Below are positions 37,967-46,271 of a stretch of DNA of 64,000 nt, in pieces. The DNA lies in contig NZ_SNXW01000002.1 in the NCBI RefSeq assembly GCF_004362855.1, positions 1 to 64,000 of the forward strand, read 5' to 3'. The notes beneath the pieces were generated by a model. The model was given only the letters and a program-made list of their open reading frames with translations, was not told the DNA's origin and did no database searches. Origin of the DNA: Aquabacterium commune. GTDB lineage: Bacteria; Pseudomonadota; Gammaproteobacteria; Burkholderiales; Burkholderiaceae_C. Position 1 is the first letter of the stretch, and the number at the start of each line of letters is the position of its first letter. The position numbers and the translations under genes were made by a program.

Positions 37967-38800
37967 TCAATTGAGGACGGCAGACTGGCGGGCTGGCAGG
38001 GCGGCGCCCGGCGAGACCAGGTGGTCGAAGGCGTTGTCGCCCAGGGTGTGGGGCAAGGCACTGCGCAACAAACCGGCGGCCATGTCCATGAAACGGGCGT
38101 CGGGGTCGAGCGATGCGGGCTCGAAAGGGTCCAGGCGCAAGGCCGTGCGCTGGGCCACACCCAGGAACTCATCGGCACAACGTGCCAAGCGGGCGATGAC
38201 CTCGTCGGCCTGTATGCTGCGGCGCGACGCGCACATCAGCAGGTCGTACGCCATCCAGCCGCCGCGCTGGCTCAGCACCTTGACCGCGGCATAGGCATCG
38301 GTGAGGCCTTCGGCCATGTCATTGGTGAAGACCAGTGGGCGCAGGTTGGCGTGGCGGCCGCGGCGGGCAAAGATGCGCACCAACTCGCTGGCGGAGGCAT
38401 GCACCAGCACCACATCGCTTTGCGGAGAGGCATCGGCCAAGGCGTCGAGCAGGCTTTCGCACGAGCCGCGCGCATCGGCGAAAGTCAGGGGCAGACCGCG
38501 GGCGGCCATGTAGCTCACTTGCGAGGACAGGCGCTCCACGCCCTCGGCGAGGTCGAATTCGGCGAGTTCGCCAGGCGGGCGGGCCTGCTCAGACGCATCG
38601 ACCACCAAGGTGTGCAGCCCACAAGCGCCGTAGGCCGCGCACAGGCGCTCCAGCACCAGACCACCGGCCGAGGCGGCACGCGGGTTGGCGACCACCGGGA
38701 TGAAGCGCAACACACGGGTGGCGAACATCTGGCGCAAGCCCTGCGCCTGGTCAACCGGGTGCATGGCGGGAGGCTTGAGGGTGTGGGCGGTGCTGGCCAT
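37967..38800 (-). CDS. flhG: FlhG-like MinD-family protein lacking the Walker A motif
   Basis: This 277-residue protein occupies the flhG position between flhF and fliA and keeps a MinD-like layout (LRQMFATRVLRFIPVVANPRA at the start, LHTLVVDAS near residue 57, VLVHASASELVRIFARRG near 140). The normal KGGVGKT-type P-loop is replaced by ANPRAASAGG, so ATP binding in the usual way is not expected. FlhG normally limits flagellar number by acting on FlhF and the master regulator. Here it may be an ATP-independent FlhF partner; that is inference. The ATG at 38800 follows the flhF stop; an upstream GTG is possible. Confidence 0.75.
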   Translation of the reverse strand: MASTAHTLKPPAMHPVDQAQGLRQMFATRVLRFIPVVANPRAASAGGLVLERLCAAYGACGLHTLVVDASEQARPPGELAEFDLAEGVERLSSQVSYMAARGLPLTFADARGSCESLLDALADASPQSDVVLVHASASELVRIFARRGRHANLRPLVFTNDMAEGLTDAYAAVKVLSQRGGWMAYDLLMCASRRSIQADEVIARLARCADEFLGVAQRTALRLDPFEPASLDPDARFMDMAAGLLRSALPHTLGDNAFDHLVSPGAALPARQSAVLN

Positions 38801-38813
38801 GGGGGTGTTCCGC

Positions 38814-40562
38814 TCAGGCACCACGGGCGGCAGTCAGCATGTCCGCGACGGCGGGCATGGAGGGCGTGGCCAGGATGAGGCTGACCTCGTTGGGGTCCAG
38901 GCGGTAGGCGGGGTTCAGGCTGGCACGCATGGCACGGTGCACCAGGGCTTGTGACGAGAGGCGATGCCAATCTTCCGGCACGCGTTGGCCGTTGGCCACA
39001 CCCAGCACCTTGAGCTTGTGACGAATTAACGCATCCAGCGCCGGACCGAGCTTCACGGCCTCGTCCAGCTTGGACAGGACCACGCCTGCGCACTGCTGCG
39101 CTTGGTAGGCGTGCATGACGTCTTCGATGGCGTCGCCCTGGGCCGAGGCGTTGATGACCAGCAGCTTCTTGATGCTGGGGTGCGAGAGCATGTCCAGCAG
39201 GTCCTTGGTGCGGCTGTCGCGCTGGGCCATGCCGGCGGTGTCGATCAGGATGAGCTTCTTGCCCGACAGCAGCTCCAGCAGGTCTTCCAGGGCGGCGCGG
39301 TCGTGGGCCATGTGCACAGGCACACCGAGGATGCGGCCATAAGCGCGCAGCTGTTCATGGGCACCGACGCGGTAGGCGTCCAGGGTGATGAGGCCGAGGT
39401 TGTTGGCGCCGTGCTTGGCAGCGAAGGTGGCGGCCAGCTTGGCGGTGGTGGTGGTCTTGCCCACGCCGGTGGCGCCGATCAGGGCGAAGATGCCGCCCTG
39501 GTCTTCGACGGCACGTTCGGTGTCGGCGGTGTTCAGGTTGCGCTGCAGCACCTGGGTGGCCCAGGCGAGTTCGTCGGCCTGGCCATTGGTGACCTCGGCG
39601 GGCATGGCGTCCAGCAGCTTGCGGATCAGCACGGTGGAGAAGCCGCCATCCAGCAGGCGCTGGGCCAGGGTGGCTTGCGCCGGGGTGCGGCCCAGCTTGT
39701 CGAGGAAGGCCATGGTCTCGAAGCGCTCGGTCACCATGGCGCGCATGGCACGCAACTCGCCCAGCATGACGGCGTTGGCTTCCTGGGCGGCCTTGAGGGC
39801 CTCCAGGGTGGCGCGGTCGGCCTGGGGGTTGGCCGCAGCGGCAGGCTTGGCGGCCTGAGGGCGCTGGGCGGCGGCCGGCATGGCAGCCGGCGCGGCGCGG
39901 CGGGCGACGACCTGGTCCATGGTCAATTCGGCATGGGCCTGGGCGGCGCGGGGCTGTTGGCGAGGTGGCTGTTGCGACTCTTCCACCACCTGCGTCAGCA
40001 CCGGCTCGGCGGCCAGGTCCACGGCGGTGGTGCTGGGGCGCGGTGCGGCCTTGGCCGGCTTGGCCGCGGGGTGGGCGGGCTCGGCAAAACGCTGGGTCAG
40101 CTGGGCTTCGGGCGTGGCGGCCAGCGCGGGTTCGGTGCGCTGGATGGCGGCCTGGCGGCGCTTGAGCATGCGTTCGCGCACATAGTCCTGGAAGGACAGC
40201 GTGCTCATGGCCAGCTGCTTGACGTCTTCCTGCACGTTGTGGGCGATCTGCGAAACAGACTCCGACACCGCCTGCGACACGCTGCGGCCGCTGGCCGAAG
40301 CCGCGGGGGCCTCGTCCTGGGGCTCGGCGCGCTCTGCGCGAGCGTCACGGGGTTCGCGGTGGTCCCGCGCAGGGCTGCGGCCACCCGAGGACGACGACAT
40401 CGACTCGACCGCGGCCATGCCTTCGGCACCCATCGCCAGAATCTCGATGCCACCTTCCGATGCGGGTTTGGTGGACAGCACGATGGCCTCGTCACCCAGC
40501 GCAGCCTTGACCTTTTGCATGGCCTCGCGGCTGTTGCGTCCAATGAAGCGTTTGACGTTCAT
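38814..40562 (-). CDS. flhF: Flagellar biosynthesis GTPase FlhF
   Basis: A 582-residue SRP-type GTPase that places flagella at the pole. It opens with MNVKRFIGRNSREAMQKVKAALGDEAIVLSTKP; residues 60-270 are a long Ala/Pro/Gln-rich linker; the NG domain has the G1 motif IGATGVGKTTTTAKLAATFA near 355, DAYRVGAHEQLRAYG near 390, LIDTAGMAQRD near 435 and VLSKLDEAVKLG near 497. Its ATG overlaps the flhA stop by four bases. Confidence 0.95.
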   Translation of the reverse strand: MNVKRFIGRNSREAMQKVKAALGDEAIVLSTKPASEGGIEILAMGAEGMAAVESMSSSSGGRSPARDHREPRDARAERAEPQDEAPAASASGRSVSQAVSESVSQIAHNVQEDVKQLAMSTLSFQDYVRERMLKRRQAAIQRTEPALAATPEAQLTQRFAEPAHPAAKPAKAAPRPSTTAVDLAAEPVLTQVVEESQQPPRQQPRAAQAHAELTMDQVVARRAAPAAMPAAAQRPQAAKPAAAANPQADRATLEALKAAQEANAVMLGELRAMRAMVTERFETMAFLDKLGRTPAQATLAQRLLDGGFSTVLIRKLLDAMPAEVTNGQADELAWATQVLQRNLNTADTERAVEDQGGIFALIGATGVGKTTTTAKLAATFAAKHGANNLGLITLDAYRVGAHEQLRAYGRILGVPVHMAHDRAALEDLLELLSGKKLILIDTAGMAQRDSRTKDLLDMLSHPSIKKLLVINASAQGDAIEDVMHAYQAQQCAGVVLSKLDEAVKLGPALDALIRHKLKVLGVANGQRVPEDWHRLSSQALVHRAMRASLNPAYRLDPNEVSLILATPSMPAVADMLTAARGA

Positions 40563-42667
40563 GCGTGGCCTCCGATCAGGGTACCGATGCGAATCGAATG
40601 GGTCTCAGGGATCTCGCTGTGTCCCAGCACCTTGAGACGGGGTGCGGCGCGCTTGAGCAGTCGGGCCACCGAGGGGCGGATCAGGTCGGGCACCAGCAGG
40701 CAGGCCGGCTGGCCCATGTTCTCCTGGCGCTGCACGGCTTCGGCGGCCTGGCGGGTGAGGTGGTCGGCCACGCCGGGGTCCAGCATCGGGCCGTTGGCCG
40801 AGGTCAGGGCTTGCGTCAGCAGGCGCTCCAGGTCGGGCTCGATGGCGATGACGTCCAGCTCTTTGACCGGGCCGTAAATCTGCTGGACGATGGCCGGGGC
40901 CAGGCCCACGCGGATGCGGCGCGACAGCTCCGACGGGTCGTTGACCAGGTTGGGCGCCATGGCAGCCTGCTCGGCGATGGTTTCGATGATGGAGCGCATG
41001 TCGCGGATGTGCACGCCTTCCTCCAGGAGGAGCTGGAGCACTTTCTGCAGGGTTGCGATGCCGACCATCTTGGGTACCACGTCTTCGATCAGTTTCGGGG
41101 CCAGCTTGGTCACATGCTCGACCAGTTGCTGGGTCTCGACGCGGCCCAGAAGCTTGGCGGCGTGGAGTTGCATCAAGTGTGAAAGATGGGTGGCCACCAC
41201 GGTCGAGGGATCAACGACGGTGTAGCCGGCCATTTGCGCGGCATCGCGCTGGCGCTCCTCGACCCACACGGCGGGCAGGCCGAAAGCGGGGTCCACGGCC
41301 TGGGTGCCAGCGATCGGGTTGGTGACGTGGCCGGGGTTGATGGCCATCAGCATGTTGGGGAAAACCTCGCCCTCGCCCACCACGGCACCGCGCAGGGTGA
41401 TGCGGTAAAAGCTGGGCTTGAGCTCCAGGTTGTCCTTGATGTGCACAGAAGGCGGCAGGAAGCCGACCTCTTGGGCGAACTTGCGGCGCACGCCCTTGAT
41501 GCGGGTCAGCAAGTCGCCGCCGCGGTCCTTGTCCACCAGCTGGATCAGGCGGTAGCCCACTTCCAGGCCGAGGGTGTCCACCGGCTGCAGGTCTTCCCAG
41601 CTGGCTTCGCCATTCGGATTGGGCGCGGCCTGGGCGGGGGCCTCGGACGGCGGCGGGGCGTTCTTGGCGGCTTCCTGCTTGAGGTGGGTCTTCCAGGCCA
41701 GCCAGCCCAGGCCACCGGCGACGGGCAGGAAGACGATGGAGGGCATGCCCGGGATCACACCCAGCATGCCGATGATGCCGGCGGCCACGCCCAGCACCTT
41801 GGCGTTCTCGAACATCTGGCCAATGATCTGGCCGCCGATGTCCTGCTCCTTGCCGACGCGCGACACCACCATCGCGGACGCCACCGAGATCAGCAGCGCC
41901 GGGATCTGCGCGACCAGGGCGTCGCCCACGGCCAGCAGGATGTAAGAGCTGGCGGCCTCGGAGGGCGACAGGCTGTGCTGCACCACGCCGATGACGAAGC
42001 CACCGATGATGTTGATGAACAGGATCAGGATGCCGGCGACCGCGTCACCGCGCACGAACTTCGAGGCACCGTCCATGGAACCGTGGAACTCGGCCTCTTC
42101 TCCGACTTCGCGGCGGCGCTTCTTGGCCTCTTGCTCGTCGATCAGGCCCGCGCCCAGGTCGGCGTCGATGGCCATCTGTTTGCCGGGCATGGCGTCCAGG
42201 GCGAAGCGCGCGGCGACTTCGGCGATGCGCTCCGAGCCCTTGGTGATCACGATGAAGTTGATGACCACCAGGATGGCGAAGACGATCAGACCGACGGCGA
42301 AGTTGCCACCGATCAGGAAGTGGCCGAAGGACTCGATCACCTTGCCCGCGGCGCCCGCGCCGGTGTGGCCTTCGAGCAGCACCACCCGGGTGGAGGCCAC
42401 GTTCAGCGACAGACGCAACAGCGTGGTCAGCAGCAGCACCGAGGGAAAGGCCGCGAAGTCCAGCGGACGCAGCATGGTGGCCGCCACCATCATCACCATC
42501 AGCGACATCGCGATGTTGAAGGTGAAGAACAGGTCCAGCACGAAGGGCGGCAGGGGCAGCACCATCAGGGCCAGCACGCACACCACGACGACGGGCGCGG
42601 CCATCATCTGGAAGCGCTTGGGATCGTTGCCGGTGATGGCCTGGAGCTTTTGCAACAGCGGGTGCAT
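40559..42667 (-). CDS. flhA: Flagellar export apparatus protein FlhA
   Basis: A 702-residue inner-membrane protein of the flagellar type III export gate. It begins with eight predicted helices; the conserved FHIPEP-type signature region appears as RFALDAMPGKQMAIDADLGAGLI near residues 150-175, and the large cytoplasmic domain includes VWVEERQRDAAQMAGYTVVDPSTVVATHLSHL near 470-500. It is transcribed toward flhF. Confidence 0.96.
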   Translation of the reverse strand: MHPLLQKLQAITGNDPKRFQMMAAPVVVVCVLALMVLPLPPFVLDLFFTFNIAMSLMVMMVAATMLRPLDFAAFPSVLLLTTLLRLSLNVASTRVVLLEGHTGAGAAGKVIESFGHFLIGGNFAVGLIVFAILVVINFIVITKGSERIAEVAARFALDAMPGKQMAIDADLGAGLIDEQEAKKRRREVGEEAEFHGSMDGASKFVRGDAVAGILILFINIIGGFVIGVVQHSLSPSEAASSYILLAVGDALVAQIPALLISVASAMVVSRVGKEQDIGGQIIGQMFENAKVLGVAAGIIGMLGVIPGMPSIVFLPVAGGLGWLAWKTHLKQEAAKNAPPPSEAPAQAAPNPNGEASWEDLQPVDTLGLEVGYRLIQLVDKDRGGDLLTRIKGVRRKFAQEVGFLPPSVHIKDNLELKPSFYRITLRGAVVGEGEVFPNMLMAINPGHVTNPIAGTQAVDPAFGLPAVWVEERQRDAAQMAGYTVVDPSTVVATHLSHLMQLHAAKLLGRVETQQLVEHVTKLAPKLIEDVVPKMVGIATLQKVLQLLLEEGVHIRDMRSIIETIAEQAAMAPNLVNDPSELSRRIRVGLAPAIVQQIYGPVKELDVIAIEPDLERLLTQALTSANGPMLDPGVADHLTRQAAEAVQRQENMGQPACLLVPDLIRPSVARLLKRAAPRLKVLGHSEIPETHSIRIGTLIGGHA

Positions 42668-42827
42668 GAGGGCACATCCTTACAAAGGGTTGCAAGGATT
42701 GTTTTCCGCGCGGGGCCCAAGCTTTAGCGAGATAAGCAGGGGTGGTCTGCTGCTATTCCGGGGGGCTTTCGTGGGGTGAAAGCCTCACCCCTGACACCCC
42801 TCGCGACGGCCCGTGACGGATGTCACA

Positions 42828-44015
42828 TCAGCCGGCCGCGGTGGCTGCGCGCTGGGCCCGGGCCGCCCGGGCGGTCTTCGACGCCGGGTGGTGCGGGTCG
42901 AGCTCGTTGGGCACGTCCAGGTCGGGCAGGTTGCCCGGCATGGCGCCCTGGCCGGTGAGGGCCTGCTTGAGCTGATAGACATAGGCCAGCACCTGGGCCA
43001 CGGCGCTGTAGAGCGCCACGGGCACCTCCATGTCGAGCTCGGTGTGGGCGTAGAGGGCACGCGCCAGGGGCGGCGCCTCCAGCACGGGCACGCGGTGCTC
43101 GACGGCGAGGTCGCGGATCTTCAGCGCCAGCAGGTCGGTGCCCTTGGCCACCACACGGGGGGCGCCCATGCTGCCCTCTTCGTACTTCAGCGCCACGGCA
43201 TAGTGGGTCGGGTTCATGACCACCAGGTCGGCCGTGGGGATGGCGGCCAGCATGCGCTTCTTGGTCATCTCGCGCATCTTCTGCTTGATGCGGCCCTTGA
43301 CCTCCTGGTTGCCTTCCTGCTGCTTGAACTCTTCCTTCATCTCCTGGTGGCTCATCTTCATCTTCTCGGCGAAGAGGAACTTCTGCAGGGGGAAATCGAT
43401 GATCGCGAAGAAGGCGACGACCAGCAGCATGGAGCCGATGACCTCGGCCAGCGTCACGCCCAGGGTGTGGATGGCGGCCGGCAGGGGCATGGCCAGCAGG
43501 TTGGCCATGCTGGGCCAGACCTTCATCAGGAAGGTGATGCCCGCGGCGCCCAGCACCAGCCCCAGGGCCGAGGCCTTGAGCGCGTCCACCATGTGCGCCT
43601 TGGAAAACAGGTTGGCGATGCCCTGGATGGGATTGAGCTTGCTGAACTTGGGGCTGATGATCTGGAAGGACATCACCCAGCCGCCCGCCGCCACCGAGGC
43701 CGCCACCGAGCCCAGCGCCACGGCCAGGCCGAAAGGCACGGCCACCATCAGCCACTGGCTGGCCCACACGCCCACGCGCTCCAGCATGAAATCGGGGTTG
43801 GCCACGGTGCGGGCGTCGAAGCGCAGGCCGGCCTGCAGCAGCTTTTCCATGTGCGACATCCACACCGGCGTCAGCCCCAGCAGGGCCGCGGTGGCCGCCA
43901 GCAGGACGAGGAAGTGCCCCAGGTCCTTCGAGCGGACGACCTGGCCTTCCTTGCGGGCGTCGGCCAGTTTTTTGGCCGAGGCTGGTAGCTGCTTGTCTTC
44001 TGAGCCTTCGGACAT
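42828..44015 (-). CDS. flhB: Flagellar export switch protein FlhB
   Basis: A 395-residue membrane protein with four helices and a cytoplasmic domain containing the autocleavage site NPTHYAVAL near residue 270. The N terminus MSEGSEDKQLPASAKKLADARKEGQVVRSKDL is typical. Cleavage switches export from rod/hook to filament substrates. The C-terminal about 40 residues after GNLPDLDVP are Ala/Arg-rich and variable. A 160-base gap separates it from flhA. Confidence 0.95.
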   Translation of the reverse strand: MSEGSEDKQLPASAKKLADARKEGQVVRSKDLGHFLVLLAATAALLGLTPVWMSHMEKLLQAGLRFDARTVANPDFMLERVGVWASQWLMVAVPFGLAVALGSVAASVAAGGWVMSFQIISPKFSKLNPIQGIANLFSKAHMVDALKASALGLVLGAAGITFLMKVWPSMANLLAMPLPAAIHTLGVTLAEVIGSMLLVVAFFAIIDFPLQKFLFAEKMKMSHQEMKEEFKQQEGNQEVKGRIKQKMREMTKKRMLAAIPTADLVVMNPTHYAVALKYEEGSMGAPRVVAKGTDLLALKIRDLAVEHRVPVLEAPPLARALYAHTELDMEVPVALYSAVAQVLAYVYQLKQALTGQGAMPGNLPDLDVPNELDPHHPASKTARAARAQRAATAAG

Positions 44016-44601
44016 GGGGGTGCGTCACGCGGGACGTGGTGGGAGGGCTGGAAGGGATTGTTCCCCTCCCAGGTGCGCCCCATGGGTCGGATAAGCGGGG
44101 CGCGAGGTGGCTTGTTCGGGGCGCGTTTCGCGGGGTGGAAGGTGCCCGACGCTGGCGCAAGCGCCGCTGCGCGGGCCCTCGCCCGAATCACTCGGTGCGC
44201 CGCGCAGTTCGGGTCGGGCGCAAGGTTGCGGCACCTGGCACGCCGGCCGAAACAGGCGGTGTGCCGGCCGTTCTGGCTTGCTCGCCGGGTTCCCTAGGTG
44301 CGGCACGTCACCCAGATTCAGCGGCGCGCCACCCTTTGCCACTGGCGCGCCGCGCGGATCGGGGCGCGCGCAAGGCCTGCATGCCCGACGCGCCGCTGGC
44401 AACGGGCGATGGCCCGAGCTCTGGAGGCGGCAGGCCGAGTTCAGCGGGCGACGCCCGACACACACCGCGCGGCGAATGCACCTGGATGGTGCGATGGTCG
44501 TGCGTGGCGGCCGTCAGGCCAAGCGAAATGCGGCGACGCTGCGCCATCGCCCAGCACGCACCGCCCCACGGACGTCACCCGCGCCGGTTGGCGCTCGGCG
44601 C
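44016..44601. other. 586-bp gene-free region upstream of flhB
   Basis: I see no supportable gene here. The frames crossing it have biased, low-complexity translations (Arg, Pro, Gly, Ala) and no domain. The sequence is very GC-rich with many short GCGC-type palindromes and one imperfect 32-bp direct repeat (listed separately). The flhB promoter should lie here, but I find neither a clear sigma-54 nor a sigma-28 site on the minus strand. Confidence 0.6.
44194..44375. repeat. Imperfect 32-bp direct repeat upstream of flhB
   Basis: Bases 44194-44225 and 44344-44375 match at 27 of 32 positions; both begin GG(T/C)GCGCCGCGC and end GCGCAAGG. The copies are 150 bp apart in a gene-free stretch. Confidence 0.7.
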
Positions 44602-45291
44602 TCAGGGCTTCGAAGCCATCTCCTGACCGAGGCGCGCCTGCGCCTGGCCAATGGCCTCGTCCTGCGACAGCTTGCGCGTCTTCATCAACTCGGCGGCATC
44701 GTCGAGCAAGCGCTGTTGCAGCGCCTCCTCCTGGCCGAACAGCGCCTCGGCGCGCTCGCCAAAGTACTGGGCGCGCAAGGCCTTGAGCGTCTGCAGTTGC
44801 TGGCGGGCCTCGTCCAGCGAAGGGCTGTCGGACGTGGCCCCAATGGCCGTGGTGAGCGCCTGGTTGTACTGGGCGTACTGCTCGTACAGGCCGCGCGCCT
44901 CGCGCTGCGCCTGGGCCGGCAGCGTCTGAGTCGCCTCGGTGATTTTCTGCAAGGCCTCGTCTCGGCCGTACAGCCCGGTGAGGCGTTCGATGTCCACGCC
45001 GGCTTGGGCGTCGATGTGCAAACCGCCACGGGCATTGGCCTTGAACACAGGGGGTGCGATGTGGTCCAGGGGTGACCTCGGCTGGCCGTCAGGCAGCATG
45101 GCCCAGGGGTTGGCACCAGCGGGCCTGGACGTCCCCAGGCCGGGCGTGGCCTGCATGGCCGCCGACAGGCCACCAGCGGCATCGGGTGCGGCGGCATCGG
45201 ACACCCCGGGGCGTCCGTGCAGCCACAGCGCGGTGCCCGCTGCCAGCGCCACGGCGACCAGCGCCAGTGCCGCGAACTGCCGGCGCTTCAT
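44602..45291 (-). CDS. Short lipase-foldase-like (Lif) membrane-anchored chaperone
   Basis: A 229-residue protein with an N-terminal membrane anchor (FAALALVAVALAAGTALWLHG, residues 6-26), an Ala/Pro/Gly-rich linker and a helical C-terminal region. That region resembles the extended helical domain of lipase-specific foldases: LYEQYAQYNQAL near 140, LQTLKALRAQYFGERAEALFGQEEALQQRLL near 165-195. It is much shorter than typical Lif proteins (about 300-350 residues) and lacks the RxxFDY motif of the first mini-domain. It starts ten bases after the stop of the hydrolase gene, matching the lipase-then-foldase order, so it probably helps fold or release that enzyme. Confidence 0.6.
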   Translation of the reverse strand: MKRRQFAALALVAVALAAGTALWLHGRPGVSDAAAPDAAGGLSAAMQATPGLGTSRPAGANPWAMLPDGQPRSPLDHIAPPVFKANARGGLHIDAQAGVDIERLTGLYGRDEALQKITEATQTLPAQAQREARGLYEQYAQYNQALTTAIGATSDSPSLDEARQQLQTLKALRAQYFGERAEALFGQEEALQQRLLDDAAELMKTRKLSQDEAIGQAQARLGQEMASKP

Positions 45292-45301
45292 GGACCGAGC
45301 T

Positions 45302-46105
45302 TCAGAACGGCCCGGTGGACACGAAGGTCGCCCAGGCGGCGTCCTGACCGTTCAGGAAGGGGCTGTAGGCCGTGTTGCCGTCGGCAAAGCGCTTGACCCA
45401 GGCGATGTTGGTGTAGCTGGCCGGCTCCACCGCCTTGTTGGGGAAGAAGTGGTCGGCGCCCTGGATCACGCCCAGCAGCTTGCGCGTGGTGGCGGGGATG
45501 GCGTTGTAGAAGGGCTGGGAATGGCTGGCCACCGAAGCGACGGTGTCGGCCGTGCCGCCGATGATGGCCGAAGGCACCGTGATGGCCTTGTACTTGGTGG
45601 ACGACAGGTTCCAAGGCGCATAGGCCACCGCCGCCTTCAGGCCGGGGGTGGAGGCCGCGGCCTCCAGCGTGCCGCCACCGCCCATGGACCAGCCCGACAC
45701 CACCTGGCGGGTGACGTCGATCTTGCCGGCCACGGGGCCGGTGGTCACGGCAGAGGCCGCCTTCAGCGCGGCCAGCAACTGGGAGGCGCGGCTGGAGGGG
45801 AAGTCCAGCAGCGTCTTGGTGCCGATGGTCACGACCACGAAGCCGTGGGTGGCCAGGCGCTTGCTGATCTCGGTCATCGAGGACTCGGCCGAGACGAAGC
45901 CCGGCACCACCGCCACCAGGGCGTACTTGCCCGCGGCGTTGGGCGAGTAGATGGTGCCCTTGCCAAAGCCCGAACCCGGGATGGTCTGCGAGGACACGGC
46001 GTAGGGGCCGTCTTTCTGGAGATCGGCGAGCGACTGCGCCTGGGCGGAGGTGCCGAGGCCCAGGCAGGCGATGGCCAAGGCGGCCGCGGTGTGCTGGAGT
46101 GTCAT
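45302..46105 (-). CDS. Secreted cutinase/PETase-like polyester hydrolase
   Basis: A 267-residue alpha/beta hydrolase with a signal peptide ending at AQA-Q near residue 24. The nucleophile motif GWSMGGGG places Ser140, with Asp187 in GGTADT and His219 in GADHFFPN completing the triad. PGF at 68-70 supplies the oxyanion site where PETase has PGY, and APW at 163-165 carries the substrate-cleft Trp. The stretch THGFVVVTIGTKTLLDFPSSRASQ also follows the PETase/cutinase pattern. The mature protein has no cysteine, so neither disulfide of PETase is present. The ATG at 46105 begins the signal peptide; an upstream GTG is possible. A foldase-like gene follows in the operon. Confidence 0.88.
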   Translation of the reverse strand: MTLQHTAAALAIACLGLGTSAQAQSLADLQKDGPYAVSSQTIPGSGFGKGTIYSPNAAGKYALVAVVPGFVSAESSMTEISKRLATHGFVVVTIGTKTLLDFPSSRASQLLAALKAASAVTTGPVAGKIDVTRQVVSGWSMGGGGTLEAAASTPGLKAAVAYAPWNLSSTKYKAITVPSAIIGGTADTVASVASHSQPFYNAIPATTRKLLGVIQGADHFFPNKAVEPASYTNIAWVKRFADGNTAYSPFLNGQDAAWATFVSTGPF

Positions 46106-46271
46106 GGTGGCTCTGTGTGAGGTGGTGGATTTCACCCAGCACGGAAGCCAGGCGCACGCAATTCATGGAACGCCTCGCGTTCGATGCATGCACGAGTATG
46201 TGCGCGCTGACAGACAGGCCCCATCCGGACATCCACGACGTCCGTTCAGGGGGGGCACCCCGTCCGGACGC

